In this document: positions 36,819 through 46,482 of the stretch, in pieces | Numbering within the stretch: position 1 is the first letter of the stretch | How the letters are laid out: every line of letters starts with the position of its first letter | NCBI RefSeq assembly: GCF_000236165.1 | Contig: NZ_CM001373.1 | Location: 3,564,325-3,628,324, forward strand | From: Fluoribacter dumoffii NY 23 | Lineage (GTDB): Bacteria; Pseudomonadota; Gammaproteobacteria; Legionellales; Legionellaceae | Length of the DNA: 64,000 nucleotides | Direction of reading: 5' to 3' | Made by a program: the position numbers and the translations under genes | The notes under the pieces: generated by a model | Seen by the model: only the letters and a program-made list of their open reading frames with translations | Databases searched by the model: none | What the model was told of the DNA's origin: nothing

Positions 36819-37024
36819 GGATTTGGGGAAACAACTCAACTTTGAGCATTATTTTATCACTTGAGGATTAATTAAACCTTAAGTCCCAAAATTAATCACC
36901 TTTGCATGCGCAATTAAGGATGCTTGTCCATTACTTTATTTTCCCAAAATTGCTGAACATGTGCTGCAAGCCTTTGCAGACACTCTTTAGTTAAGACAAA
37001 ACATCCCTAATTAAATGAGCACTC

Positions 37025-39877
37025 TTACCGCTTTAACAATTCTCTAATCATATAACAAAGAATCCCCCCATTCTGGTAATACTTTAATTCGTTTAAAGTA
37101 TCGATGCGAGCCAGGAGATTTATTTCTGTCAGCGTCCCATCCTCATGTTGTATCCCTGCCCTCACTACCATCCCAGGTTTCATCTCCTGGGTCAAACCGG
37201 TTAAATTAATAATTTCTGCACCGGTAATCCCCAGGGTTTTTCGAGTCGTTCCTTTTGGAAGTTCCAAAGGCAAAATTCCCATCCCAATCAGATTGGAACG
37301 GTGAATACGTTCAAAACTTTCGGCAATTACTGCCTTAATTCCCAGAAGTTTAGCCCCTTTTGCAGCCCAATCACGAGAAGATCCGGTGCCATACTCTTTG
37401 CCGGCAATAATGATTAAAGGCACATGGTCCTCTTGATAGCGCATTGCGGCATCATAAATGGAAAGCACATCATTACTTGGAATATGTTTGGTGAACCCTC
37501 CTTCTACTCCGGGAAGCATTTCATTTTTAATGCGCACATTGGCAAATGTACCCCGCATCATGACCTCATGATTCCCTCGTCTTGAACCATAGGAATTAAA
37601 GTCTTTCACTGCCACCCCCTTGGAAAGCAAATACTTTCCTGCGGGGCTATCGGCTTTGATAGAACCTGCTGGGGAAATATGGTCTGTGGTGATGTTATCA
37701 CCAAAGACCGCCAGGACGCGCGCCCCTGAAATATCACGTATTTCCTCAGGCATTGCCTGCATGTCCTTAAAAAAAGGAGGATGCTGGATATAGGTTGAAT
37801 CAGGCTGCCACTCGTAAGTTTTGGATTCCGGAATGTTCATTGCCTGCCATGCATCAGAACCCAGGAAAATACCTGCATAGGTTTCTTCAAACATATTTTC
37901 CGTAATTGTGGCAGCTTCCCGAGCTATTTCACTGTTCGTCGGCCAAATATCCTTTAAATAAACAGGATCCCCTGCTGAATCGGTCCCGAGCGGATCTTGC
38001 GTCAGATCAATTGTTGCAGTGCCTGCTAAGGCAAATGCAACCACAAGTGGCGGTGAGGCAAGCCAGTTTGCCTTAACCTGTGGGTGTATACGTCCTTCAA
38101 AATTTCGATTTCCCGATAAAACCGCAGAAACTACCAAATCATTCTCCGCCACTGTTTTTGCTACCGGCTCCGGTAATGGCCCGGAATTGCCGATGCAGGT
38201 GGTACAACCATAACCTACAAGGCTAAACCCCAATTGATCCAGGTAGTGCTGTAAATTGGTTTTTTGCAAATAACGGGTTACAACTTGCGAACCGGGAGCA
38301 AATGAGGTTTTGACCCATGGTTTGCGTACCAGCCCTTTAGCAACTGCTTTTTTTGCCAATAAACCTGCAGCGATAAGCACATCAGGATTGGAGGTATTGG
38401 TACAACTGGTGATTGCAGCAATGACTACATCTCCATGGTGCAAAGAATAAGACGCCGCAGTTGGATATGCTTGGGCTTTTTCAGCTTCACGATGGTTTTC
38501 TGCAAGTAACGTATTAAAAGCATTATTCAATTGGGATAATTCAACACGGTCTTGCGGTCTTTTGGGCCCGGCAAGACAAGGATAGATGCTGGCCAGATCC
38601 AGAGTAACAATTTCACTAAATTCAGGATCAGGTTGTGTGGCATGGTGCCAAAGGCCTTGAGTTTTTGCATAGGTTTCAACAAGATCTATCGTTTGTGAAT
38701 CACGGCCACTTAAGCGTAAATAATCCAGCGTGGATTCATCAATTGGAAAAAAACCACAAGTAGCCCCATATTCTGGTGCCATATTGCCGATAGTTGCCCG
38801 GTCAGCGACGGATAATTCCTGTAAACCCGGCCCGAAAAATTCAACAAATTTACCCACTACTCCCTTTTGCCGCAACAAGTGCGTCACGGTGAGTACCAAA
38901 TCGGTTGCAGTTACTCCTTCACGTAATTGGCCAAGCAAACGTAGGCCAATGACCTCAGGGATTAACATGGATACGGGTTGGCCCAACATCGCAGCTTCAG
39001 CCTCAATGCCGCCTACCCCCCATCCCAAAACTCCAAGCCCATTAATCATGGTTGTATGGCTGTCTGTCCCCACTAAGGTATCAGGATATGCATAGTTTTT
39101 GCTGTCTATTTTCTGATTCCAAATCACCTTGGCCAGATATTCCAGGTTTACTTGATGACAAATTCCGATATCTGGTGGTACCACCCGGAAATTTTGAAAC
39201 GCTTTTTGTCCCCAGCGTAAAAATTCATAGCGTTCATAGTTTCGCTCCATTTCCCTAGTGGCATTCACTTCGAAGGCTTTGGGAGTAATAAATTCATCTA
39301 CTTGGATGGAATGATCGATAATTAAGTCCACTGCGGAGAGAGGGTTAATCCGTTCAGGGTCGCCGCCAAGTTTTTTAATTGCCGAACGCATGGCAGCCAA
39401 ATCAACAACGGCTGGAACGCCTGTAAAATCTTGCATTAACACCCGCGAAGGGCGATAGGAAATTTCCCTATCAGATTTTTTATGCTGGAGCCACTCAACC
39501 ATTGCGTGAATGTCTTGGGTATTTACCGTAAGCCCGTCTTCATGACGAATCAAATTCTCCAATAAAATTTTAAGGGTGAAAGGCAGTTTCGATACACCCT
39601 CAAGACCCATTTTTTCTGCAGCAGGTAAGCTAAAATAGTGGTATTCAACACCATTAACCCAAAGCGTTTCACGGGTCTTTTCTTTAAATTCAAGCGGCGA
39701 AAAAATATCAGCATGCGGTTTTACTTCATGATGGCTGTGCTCATGTGAGGCCCAGGCAGGGGGGTCACTTGCAGGAAATGATTCTTGGGAAGCCTCTTCA
39801 ATTTGATCCGGATTTGAGGAAATAGCGGTAGGAGCATGTTTTTTTTTAATTCTTTCTTTCCCTGGCATCTTTTTCAT
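37025..39877 (-). CDS. acnA: Aconitate hydratase AcnA with N-terminal extension
   Basis: TCA-cycle aconitase (iron-regulatory-protein type), 950 residues. 4Fe-4S ligands are in AITSCTNTSNPDV and GYGCTTCIGNSGP. Substrate and catalytic residues are seen in VGTDSHTTMINGLGVLGWGVGGIE and YGTGSSRDWAAKG. The normal N-terminus begins near residue 60 (SPLEFKEKTRETLW). The preceding segment is lysine-rich, then EEASQESFPASDPPAW and a His-rich linker, a motif usually seen in small stand-alone proteins. No alternative Met lies between residue 4 and the aconitase domain, so the extension is translated. L. pneumophila aconitase, its major iron-containing protein, is about 890 residues. Confidence 0.93.
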   Translation of the reverse strand: MKKMPGKERIKKKHAPTAISSNPDQIEEASQESFPASDPPAWASHEHSHHEVKPHADIFSPLEFKEKTRETLWVNGVEYHYFSLPAAEKMGLEGVSKLPFTLKILLENLIRHEDGLTVNTQDIHAMVEWLQHKKSDREISYRPSRVLMQDFTGVPAVVDLAAMRSAIKKLGGDPERINPLSAVDLIIDHSIQVDEFITPKAFEVNATREMERNYERYEFLRWGQKAFQNFRVVPPDIGICHQVNLEYLAKVIWNQKIDSKNYAYPDTLVGTDSHTTMINGLGVLGWGVGGIEAEAAMLGQPVSMLIPEVIGLRLLGQLREGVTATDLVLTVTHLLRQKGVVGKFVEFFGPGLQELSVADRATIGNMAPEYGATCGFFPIDESTLDYLRLSGRDSQTIDLVETYAKTQGLWHHATQPDPEFSEIVTLDLASIYPCLAGPKRPQDRVELSQLNNAFNTLLAENHREAEKAQAYPTAASYSLHHGDVVIAAITSCTNTSNPDVLIAAGLLAKKAVAKGLVRKPWVKTSFAPGSQVVTRYLQKTNLQHYLDQLGFSLVGYGCTTCIGNSGPLPEPVAKTVAENDLVVSAVLSGNRNFEGRIHPQVKANWLASPPLVVAFALAGTATIDLTQDPLGTDSAGDPVYLKDIWPTNSEIAREAATITENMFEETYAGIFLGSDAWQAMNIPESKTYEWQPDSTYIQHPPFFKDMQAMPEEIRDISGARVLAVFGDNITTDHISPAGSIKADSPAGKYLLSKGVAVKDFNSYGSRRGNHEVMMRGTFANVRIKNEMLPGVEGGFTKHIPSNDVLSIYDAAMRYQEDHVPLIIIAGKEYGTGSSRDWAAKGAKLLGIKAVIAESFERIHRSNLIGMGILPLELPKGTTRKTLGITGAEIINLTGLTQEMKPGMVVRAGIQHEDGTLTEINLLARIDTLNELKYYQNGGILCYMIRELLKR

Positions 39878-40072
39878 TTTTCATTCCCTTGAATTCCTAT
39901 TTTATTTTACTATAGCTCACTTTTAAGCCAGCAAACTCAATTTTAGAACAAAGCCCTTATTTAACCTATACTTTTTTATACTGTGGTTCCGCAATTCAGG
40001 AAGGAAAGAAAAGAAGAAGCGGAAGACAAGAAAGGCGAACACCCTAATTTTAGGCTAGAGAGCGCTTCTTTC

Positions 40073-40103
40073 TTGACTTTAATCCAAAGGGGCATGGTAT
40101 AAT
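40073..40103 (+). promoter_or_regulatory. Promoter of 6S RNA
   Basis: TTGACT at 40073-40078 and a perfect TATAAT at 40098-40103, spacer 19 bases, with transcription expected near 40110, where the 6S closing stem begins. Confidence 0.7.
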
Positions 40104-40110
40104 TAGCTTA

Positions 40111-40268
40111 ACCCGATAGCGAGAGATTTTAGAACCAATGCTAACAGCATGGGAAGCATCCTGAAATCGGCGTTGTGCAAGCCCGCCCTGGAAGCGGGAA
40201 GCCTGAACCGATTCATCCGCTGCCCACTTGAACCTCAGGGTTCATAATCCATGTCTGTCGGGGCTATC
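40111..40268 (+). ncRNA. ssrS: 6S RNA
   Basis: Global regulator RNA that binds sigma70 RNA polymerase by mimicking an open promoter. The closing stem pairs CCCGATAG (40112-40119) with CTGTCGGG (40255-40262). The 3' half holds the conserved CACTTGAACCTCAGGGTTCA hairpin that matches the E. coli ACCTTGAACC/GGGTTCA element. Inner stems GCCCGC/GCGGG and CGGTTCA-like pairs flank the bulge. Length is about 158 bases; ends are approximate. It lies divergent from acnA and its 3' end meets the uvrB stop on the other strand. It is not beside zapA as in E. coli. Confidence 0.85.
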
Positions 40269-42255
40269 CTTTCATGAGTTGTTCTTTTAATAAAAGATAC
40301 TCATCCCTGACCTTGGCTGCTGCCTCAAACTCCATATTTTTTGCATGCAAATACATTTGTTTTTCAAGGGTATTGATGTGTTTCACCAATTCCTGGGTTG
40401 ACCAATGCAGGTAGTCCGGATTGGGTTCTGCAACAACACTGTTGCGTTTTCCATGATAAGCCCCCTCCATAATGTCAGTGATGGACTTGTTAATTCCTTT
40501 GGGTGTGATCCCATGTGCCTCATTAAAGGCTTTTTGTTTTTCACGCCTCCTGCTGGTCTCTTCCAAAGCCCTTTGCATGGAGCCGGTAATCTTGTCTGCA
40601 TAAAGGATAGCGCGTCCTTTCATGTTGCGCGCCGCGCGCCCTATGGTTTGAATTAAAGAACGATCGGATCGTAAAAAACCTTCCTTATCCGCATCAAGAA
40701 TGGCAACTAAAGCGACTTCCGGCATATCCAGGCCTTCACGTAATAAATTAATTCCGACCAGGACATCAAAGACTCCCAGACGCAAGTCGCGAATAATTTC
40801 AACCCGCTCAACAGTGTCGATATCTGAATGCAAATACCGTACTTTAACCCCGTGTTCATTTAAATAATCGGTTAAATCTTCTGCCATGCGTTTAGTTAAA
40901 GTAGTAACCAACACGCGTCCATTTTCCCGGGTGACTTGTCGAATCTCTGACATTAAATCATCTACCTGAGTGCGCACAGGCCGAATTTCAACTTCGGGAT
41001 CTACAAGACCTGTGGGGCGTACTACTTGCTCTGCAACATTATCGGAGTTCTCCTGTTCATACGAACCGGGAGTAGCTGAAATATAGATAGTTTGGGGGGA
41101 GCGCGCCTCGAACTCCTCAAAGCGTAACGGCCGGTTATCCAAAGCCGAAGGAAGTCTGAACCCATACTGCACCAAAGTCTCTTTACGGGAGCGATCGCCC
41201 CGATACATACCGCCAATTTGGGGAACGGTAACGTGAGATTCATCAATAATCAACAGTGAATCTGCAGGTAAGTAATCAAACAATGTGGGGGGTGGCTCAC
41301 CCGCCTCCCGTGCGGATAAATAACGGGAATAATTTTCAATTCCGGAGCAATAACCGAGTTCCAGCATCATTTCCAGATCAAAAAAAGTGCGTTGCTCCAA
41401 ACGCTGGGCTTCAACCAGCTTATTCTGCTCCTTGAATTCAGCCAAGCGTGCTTGTAATTCTTCCTTGACCCAATCTACAGTTTGCAAAATACGGTCTCGA
41501 GGAGTCACATAATGGGTCTTGGGGAAAATAGTAACCCTGGGCAAACGCCGTAAAACTTCCCCCGTAAGGGGATCGAACTGGGCAATGTTTTCTACCTCGT
41601 CATCAAATAATTCTATGCGTATTGCCTCACGCTCGGAATCTGCAGGAAAAATGTCGATAATATCGCCATGTACGCGAAACTGGCCACGCTCCAGGGACAA
41701 GTTACTGCGAGTGTACTGCATTTCTGCAAGTCGTCTTAAAATTTTACGCTGATCGGATTGTTCTCCACGGGAGAGATGTAATACCATACGCAAATAGGAA
41801 TCAGGATCTCCCAAACCATAAATTGCAGAAACAGTTGCGACTATAATCGCATCTTTACGCTCAATTAAGGCTTTGGTAGCAGACAAACGCATCTGTTCTA
41901 TGTGCTCATTTATGGATGAATCTTTTTCGATAAAAGTATCCGAAGAAGGCACATAAGCTTCTGGCTGATAATAATCATAGTAGGAAACAAAATATTCCAC
42001 CGCATTATCGGGGAAATATGCTTTGAATTCGCCATAAAGCTGGGCAGCTAATGTTTTATTAGGCGCCATAATTAAGGTGGGCCGACGCATGGCTTGAATT
42101 ACATGTGCTATAGTAAAGGTCTTGCCCGAACCGGTAACCCCTAGAAGGGTTTGTTTGGCCAGACCTGATTTCAAGCCGTCAATTAGTGAGGCAATGGCGG
42201 TCGGTTGATCCCCAGCGGGCTTATAATCGGCATACAGTTTAAATAAATCTTTCAT
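40264..42255 (-). CDS. uvrB: Excinuclease ABC subunit UvrB
   Basis: Nucleotide-excision repair helicase-like subunit that verifies damage. Walker [13 protein letters not shown], the beta-hairpin region [27 protein letters not shown] box [11 protein letters not shown], and motifs [16 protein letters not shown] and QTIGRAARN. The C-terminal UVR helix pair ([24 protein letters not shown]) that contacts UvrC is present. The start is at 42255 ([17 protein letters not shown]); the longer frame to 42303 overlaps the divergent aspC start and lacks family residues. 663 residues (E. coli 673). Confidence 0.96.
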   Translation of the reverse strand: MKDLFKLYADYKPAGDQPTAIASLIDGLKSGLAKQTLLGVTGSGKTFTIAHVIQAMRRPTLIMAPNKTLAAQLYGEFKAYFPDNAVEYFVSYYDYYQPEAYVPSSDTFIEKDSSINEHIEQMRLSATKALIERKDAIIVATVSAIYGLGDPDSYLRMVLHLSRGEQSDQRKILRRLAEMQYTRSNLSLERGQFRVHGDIIDIFPADSEREAIRIELFDDEVENIAQFDPLTGEVLRRLPRVTIFPKTHYVTPRDRILQTVDWVKEELQARLAEFKEQNKLVEAQRLEQRTFFDLEMMLELGYCSGIENYSRYLSAREAGEPPPTLFDYLPADSLLIIDESHVTVPQIGGMYRGDRSRKETLVQYGFRLPSALDNRPLRFEEFEARSPQTIYISATPGSYEQENSDNVAEQVVRPTGLVDPEVEIRPVRTQVDDLMSEIRQVTRENGRVLVTTLTKRMAEDLTDYLNEHGVKVRYLHSDIDTVERVEIIRDLRLGVFDVLVGINLLREGLDMPEVALVAILDADKEGFLRSDRSLIQTIGRAARNMKGRAILYADKITGSMQRALEETSRRREKQKAFNEAHGITPKGINKSITDIMEGAYHGKRNSVVAEPNPDYLHWSTQELVKHINTLEKQMYLHAKNMEFEAAAKVRDEYLLLKEQLMKG

Positions 42256-42284
42256 ATCTTTAGTATATCTCACAGGAGCAACAA

Positions 42285-43463
42285 ATGGATATCGCATTAG
42301 CAAAACGCGTGCAAAAAGTTAAACCTTCGCCTACTTTGGCTGTAGCAGCAAAGGCTACCCAAATGCGTGCCCAAGGGCATGATGTAATTAATCTGGGTAC
42401 AGGTGAGCCTGATTTCGACACGCCGAATTATATTAAAGAAGCCGCTATTGCTGCCATTAACAAAGGATATACCAAGTATACTGCTGTTGATGGAATTCCT
42501 GAATTAAAAGAAGCCATAAAAAATAAATTCAAAAACGAAAATGGCTTTGATTATCAACTCAATCAAATTTTGGTTTCCGTTGGCGGCAAACAAAGCTGCT
42601 ACAACCTCTGCCAAGCGCTGTTAAATCCCGGGGATGAAGTCATCATTCCTGCGCCCTACTGGGTCTCCTATCCGGATATGGTGTTATTGGCTGAGGCAAC
42701 CCCCGTCATTATTTCAACCACCCCGGCACAACGTTATAAAATCAATGCGCAGCAATTAGAAGAAGCGATTACCCCCAAAACCCGCCTCATCTTTTTAAAT
42801 AGCCCATCCAATCCATCAGGAGTAGCCTACACACTCGATGAGCTAAGCGCTTTGGCTGCAGTTTTGAAAAAACATCCGCAAATTATTATTGCGACTGATG
42901 ACATGTATGAACATATCCTCTGGAGCCAACCTTTTGCCAACATCCTCAACGCCTGTCCTGAATTATATGAGCGAACTATCGTATTAAACGGCGTTTCTAA
43001 AGCGTATGCCATGACCGGATGGCGGATAGGGTATGCTGCAGGCCCGGTTACGTTAATGAATGCAATGAAAACCATTCAGTCGCAATCAACTTCCAATCCC
43101 TGCTCGATTGCACAAAGAGCAGCCGTAGCAGCATTAACCGGCGGTCAGGAAAGTGTACTGGAAATGGTAAAGGCATTTCGCCAAAGACATGACTTTGTCG
43201 CCTCCAGATTGCAAGAAATCCCCGGGATAGAAGTGATCCCCGCTGACGGTACTTTTTACATTTTCCCAAGCGTACAGGCAATCATTGAAAAACGCGGCTA
43301 TCAAAATGATCTCGAATTCTCGGAGCAATTGCTTCTCAAAGAAGGGGTAGCTTTAGTACCCGGATCGGCCTTCGGCAATGAAGGCTGCATCCGCTTATCT
43401 TTTGCAACCAGTATGGAAATACTGGAAGACGCCTTAAATCGTTTGCAGCGTTTTTGCAGCTAA
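42285..43463 (+). CDS. Aspartate/tyrosine aminotransferase, class I
   Basis: 392-residue PLP enzyme of the AspB/AspC-prokaryotic (subgroup I-gamma) type. Segments: [12 protein letters not shown] at the N-terminus, [21 protein letters not shown], the Schiff-base lysine in [17 protein letters not shown], and the arginine of FATSMEIL preceded by CIRLS. AGGAG precedes the ATG. Divergent from uvrB with 29 bases between starts. It supplies aspartate or glutamate interconversion; exact specificity is not readable. Confidence 0.92.
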   Translation: MDIALAKRVQKVKPSPTLAVAAKATQMRAQGHDVINLGTGEPDFDTPNYIKEAAIAAINKGYTKYTAVDGIPELKEAIKNKFKNENGFDYQLNQILVSVGGKQSCYNLCQALLNPGDEVIIPAPYWVSYPDMVLLAEATPVIISTTPAQRYKINAQQLEEAITPKTRLIFLNSPSNPSGVAYTLDELSALAAVLKKHPQIIIATDDMYEHILWSQPFANILNACPELYERTIVLNGVSKAYAMTGWRIGYAAGPVTLMNAMKTIQSQSTSNPCSIAQRAAVAALTGGQESVLEMVKAFRQRHDFVASRLQEIPGIEVIPADGTFYIFPSVQAIIEKRGYQNDLEFSEQLLLKEGVALVPGSAFGNEGCIRLSFATSMEILEDALNRLQRFCS

Positions 43464-43473
43464 TTCATTTACT

Positions 43474-43495
43474 CCCTTCTCCCATGGGAGAAGGG
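43474..43495. terminator. Perfect 22-base palindrome after aspC
   Basis: CCCTTCTCCCATGGGAGAAGGG is fully self-complementary except for its central bases serving as a loop. It lies ten bases after the aspC stop. The same arms occur at 3115-3134. Terminator or dispersed repeat. Confidence 0.55.
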
Positions 43496-43603
43496 ACCTT
43501 TAATGCATGGGGAGAATGTTCTCTTTAGAGAAAGCCCCCAAGCACAATAATTACCCCAAAACCACAAATAACTCAAATTTTAAAAAATTATTATCAAATC
43601 TAC

Positions 43604-43632
43604 TTGACCCTCAATCAGAATCGTTTTAAGAT
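43604..43632 (+). promoter_or_regulatory. tRNA-Asn promoter
   Basis: TTGACC (43604-43609), 17-base spacer, TAAGAT (43627-43632), ending 11 bases before the mature tRNA 5' end. Confidence 0.6.
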
Positions 43633-43643
43633 TCCGACCCTAT

Positions 43644-43719
43644 TCCCCGGTAGCTCAGTCGGTAGAGCGGATGACTGTTAATCATTAGGTCACAAGTTCG
43701 AGTCTTGTCCGGGGAGCCA
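43644..43719 (+). tRNA. tRNA-Asn (anticodon GTT)
   Basis: 76 bases including encoded CCA. The acceptor stem pairs TCCCCGG with CCGGGGA, the D arm reads AGCTCAGTCGGTAGAGC, the anticodon loop CTGTTAA carries GTT, and the T arm holds GTTCGAGTC. It is a common attachment site for integrative elements, and here it marks the left edge of the accessory region. Confidence 0.95.
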
Positions 43720-43795
43720 CTCCCAGTCTGGGTTTTGGCGAAATTCATCAAACCTTAAATTTTGGCTCTTTCCCAATTACGGGGGCACTCACCAG

Positions 43796-44014
43796 TTAAC
43801 AACACAGCACCCTAACACGGGTTCTATAATTTTCAAAGTTACGAAAGCAATAAGCTCTTCTTTGTATCAACTTCATCTTTCTATGAAACCCTTCTGTAAT
43901 GCTATTAGACTTCCTAAAACGCCACATACGTACTATTTCTTCTTTCCATTGACAGAATGTTTTTCCGAGAGCCGCCAATGCTTTAAATGGACTACTCTTC
44001 AGGTCATCGAGCAT
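43796..44014 (-). pseudogene. ISL3-family transposase C-terminal remnant
   Basis: 72 codons reading FRKSNSITEGFHRKMKLIQR and RAYCFRNFENYRTRVRVLC, the conserved end of ISL3-type DDE transposases (catalytic Glu in TEGFHRK). The rest of the gene, including the other catalytic aspartates and zinc fingers, is missing; no intact terminal repeats are seen. Its 5' edge abuts the DUF927 fragment. Confidence 0.8.
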
Positions 44015-44145
44015 ATCCCATCCTTATCGATACCGATAAAAGTTAACCCCTCAGCAGTTAATCTAAAGCGACCACCAGCATAGTCACAAACAATTGGACG
44101 CTGCTTTGGTGTATTGGGTAATTCAATAACATGATTTTGTGACAT
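43999..44145 (-). pseudogene. DUF927-type protein, N-terminal remnant
   Basis: A good start (GGAG eight bases before the ATG) leads into about 48 codons: MSQNHVIELPNTPK, then RFRLTAEGLTFIGIDKDG. This resembles the N-terminus of DUF927 proteins, found in integrative elements and prophages as primase/helicase-like genes. It is broken where the ISL3 scrap begins, reaching a stop at 43999. A remnant of the element that once sat at tRNA-Asn. Confidence 0.55.
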
Positions 44146-44211
44146 AGATAATTCTCCAAACAACATACAAACCATCGGAATGAAGTAAATCCATTCTGAC
44201 GAGCTTTAAAT

Positions 44212-44486
44212 TTAAGCATTCTCAAAGGTCTGTAACTGACCTTCGTCACTGGTTGAGTAATAAATTTTTTGTTGTTGGATAAAATTCAACACTTCGCTTT
44301 TTCGGTACAATATCTTGCGACCGATTTTTAAATAAGGACCACCCCACCCGACCAGCGGTTACGTTCAAGTAACTGGGTGGAGCAGCTTAATACCGCAGCG
44401 ATAGTTTGTTGATTAAAAAGCGTAGAATGTGGCGCTGATTCGAATTCGTTTAATAGATTCAAACGGGATGGTTTTTTTAAAGGCAT
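44212..44486 (-). pseudogene. AlpA/excisionase-like helix-turn-helix gene, frameshifted
   Basis: Frame one reads MPLKKPSRLNLLNEF and then FNQQTIAAVLSCSTQLLERN to a TAA just after GGVVLI. A second frame resumes at once with GPYLKIGRKILYRKSEVLNF. Together they form the usual short regulator of integrative elements (helix-turn-helix, then the KIGRKxxYRKSxV wing). A two-base gain in the G-rich CGGGTGGGGTGG run explains the break. Confidence 0.65.
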
Positions 44487-44511
44487 AGGAAATTTCTCAG
44501 TTGTTTACTCC

Positions 44512-44688
44512 TCAGTCAAATGCAGAGATGTCCCTTCCTTGAACAGAACTCAACGCATCATCCAGTATCACCTTGGACAATTGATTGATATTCTTTTTTC
44601 CTAATCCTTTGACTTCCAACTGCTTACATTTTGTTGGAACATCGGGCTTACTCCTTAAGCTTGGAAAAAGTATCTCGTACTCCCTCAA
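44512..44688 (-). other. Possible small ORF or gene remnant
   Basis: An open frame of about 58 codons from a TTG, reading EYEILFPSLRSKPDV then KCKQLEVKGLGKKNI to SSVQGRDISAFD. Composition looks protein-like, but there is no ATG, no clear ribosome site and no family I recognise. Probably the tail of a deleted gene. The next 160 bases (44689-44850) hold nothing I can identify. Confidence 0.25.
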
Positions 44689-44850
44689 AGAATGTCAAGC
44701 ACAAAAGATCAAATTCAAAGAGGTGTTATTGAATGATATTGATTGTTAATGAAAATTGATAAAAATCGAGTGTCCCTCATGCCCCATCAAAAAAAAACAA
44801 AATTGGTATTAAATCCTCTTCAGAACAGTTCTCTTTATTACGTTAATTTA

Positions 44851-46482
44851 TTATTGCATATACAATTTTTGAAATAATCGATTTTGTAGCCATATCCAGC
44901 GCCGGTAAATATCTCCTGTATACTGATTTGCTATTTCCCGCGCCTTGTCAATTGCAGATTTGAGCACTTTTGACTCGGCATGGAATAAATCAATAAAATT
45001 TAGGGCTGCTTCCGTACTACCAAACAAATAAGCTAAATCATTTTGTAAAAAGCCATCCCAAGTTAGAGTCGCATCATATCCAAAACGTGCAAAAGCAAGG
45101 TAATTCATTTCATTAATCGGATTAAATGAGCTGACTTCACCAAAGATTGTCGCACCTTTCAAACCAGTTTGATTAGCAAGCTTCATCATTTCAGAAAAAC
45201 GTTTGCCAACAAATGAGTAACGCTCTTGCTGCCATTGTGACCCCATATGAGTACGTAAGATATTAATCGGTTGTGGTAATTTTTTTACATGCCCTGCTGT
45301 TAATTGAGATTTTAACTGCTGCCAATAGTTTCTATTGATGCAAAATTGATATATTGAATCAGTGGGTAAATCACTTAAGGGAGCTAGTGCATCTAAATCC
45401 AACAAATTATCCCAATAAGACTCACAAATAAGCCATGTATCACTCTTTATTTTTTTAACGGCGGTAAATAATTTTGGATAAACCTCTGCCATATCATGCA
45501 CAGACCATTGTTGATGAGTATTGCGACGCTTGCCACAAGTAGAACATTGACATATCCCGTAATCACCGGTTTCAAAATTAATGCCACCAATATCAAAAGT
45601 TTCAGCTAGCCATTGAAGTGCTTCAACATGATAATTAATATTTTCTGGCTTTGATGGACAAGCAGCATTTAAATAAAATGTTTCAGGTAAATATAATCTT
45701 TGGAAATCAGAAAGATTAAATTCTGAAGGTTGTGAAAATTCTGCACGTAAAAATGGGTGTTTTTTTAACCAATTGCTTAAATGGTATGGATGAGAACCTT
45801 CCCAATAAATTCCACCATAGCAATTAATGCCTACCCCTGGAAAAATTCTAACTCCGCGTTCCTTTGCATAATTACAAATAGCTTGTGCTGATTCAATGCC
45901 CCCATGACTATCACGTAAAAAACCATAAATGGTTAAACCATTGATGCGGTGGATTGACATAAAATCAATTAATCGAAAATAGTCATTTAAAAAACCATCC
46001 TCGGGTTTAGTGTAAGGATTCGCAAAACCAATTTCTTGCAACCCTTGTTGTTCTAAATACCAGTTCGTACTGTGATCCCAAGTCCAAAAAAACCGATAAG
46101 GCAAAGAAGGAGACTCCTGAATAGTTAAACCGTCAATGAAAATAGAATCTTCTTGTTTGATTTTAGTTTGTAATGCGCGTACCGCATAAACAACACCAGC
46201 AATATCTCCACCAACAATGTTAATGGCAGGACAATTGGATATATTGCCGTTTTGGATTGAAAAAGAACCTTCTATGCCACCATCTACTTCCAATAAAATG
46301 ATTAAGTGGGCATGCTGCACACTTCTTATTTCTGAGGGTGATTCGACAAGTATTTTGCACTTAGGAAAATAGCTTTTAAGTAAGTGCATTACAAACGAAG
46401 AATGGCTTGTGCTCGTTAATATAGCTATAGTGGGATAAGATCTATTAATAATAATCGGTAAGTTAGTAGCATGGAATTCCAT
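44851..46482 (-). CDS. Glycoside-hydrolase-like TIM-barrel protein
   Basis: 543 residues, no signal peptide. An N-terminal Rossmann-like small domain (about 1-120, GGDIAGVVYAVRAL) precedes a barrel with SLPYRFFWTWDHSTNWY, INGLTIYGFLRDSH, ERGVRIFPGVGINCYGG and FETGDYGICQCSTCGKRR. This layout recalls alpha-glucuronidase or beta-N-acetylhexosaminidase-type enzymes (GH67/GH20/DUF4838 groups), where a domain with the GG-xxG pattern precedes the barrel and a CxxCxxC-like loop is common. Its start overlaps the DUF218 gene stop by 20 bases. Substrate unknown; cytoplasmic by lack of signal. Confidence 0.6.
   Translation of the reverse strand: MEFHATNLPIIINRSYPTIAILTSTSHSSFVMHLLKSYFPKCKILVESPSEIRSVQHAHLIILLEVDGGIEGSFSIQNGNISNCPAINIVGGDIAGVVYAVRALQTKIKQEDSIFIDGLTIQESPSLPYRFFWTWDHSTNWYLEQQGLQEIGFANPYTKPEDGFLNDYFRLIDFMSIHRINGLTIYGFLRDSHGGIESAQAICNYAKERGVRIFPGVGINCYGGIYWEGSHPYHLSNWLKKHPFLRAEFSQPSEFNLSDFQRLYLPETFYLNAACPSKPENINYHVEALQWLAETFDIGGINFETGDYGICQCSTCGKRRNTHQQWSVHDMAEVYPKLFTAVKKIKSDTWLICESYWDNLLDLDALAPLSDLPTDSIYQFCINRNYWQQLKSQLTAGHVKKLPQPINILRTHMGSQWQQERYSFVGKRFSEMMKLANQTGLKGATIFGEVSSFNPINEMNYLAFARFGYDATLTWDGFLQNDLAYLFGSTEAALNFIDLFHAESKVLKSAIDKAREIANQYTGDIYRRWIWLQNRLFQKLYMQ

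Noticed and set aside
44058-44249. Minus-strand 63-codon open frame in the island
   Set aside because: It overlaps the DUF927 and helix-turn-helix remnants, whose frames give recognisable family residues; this frame does not.
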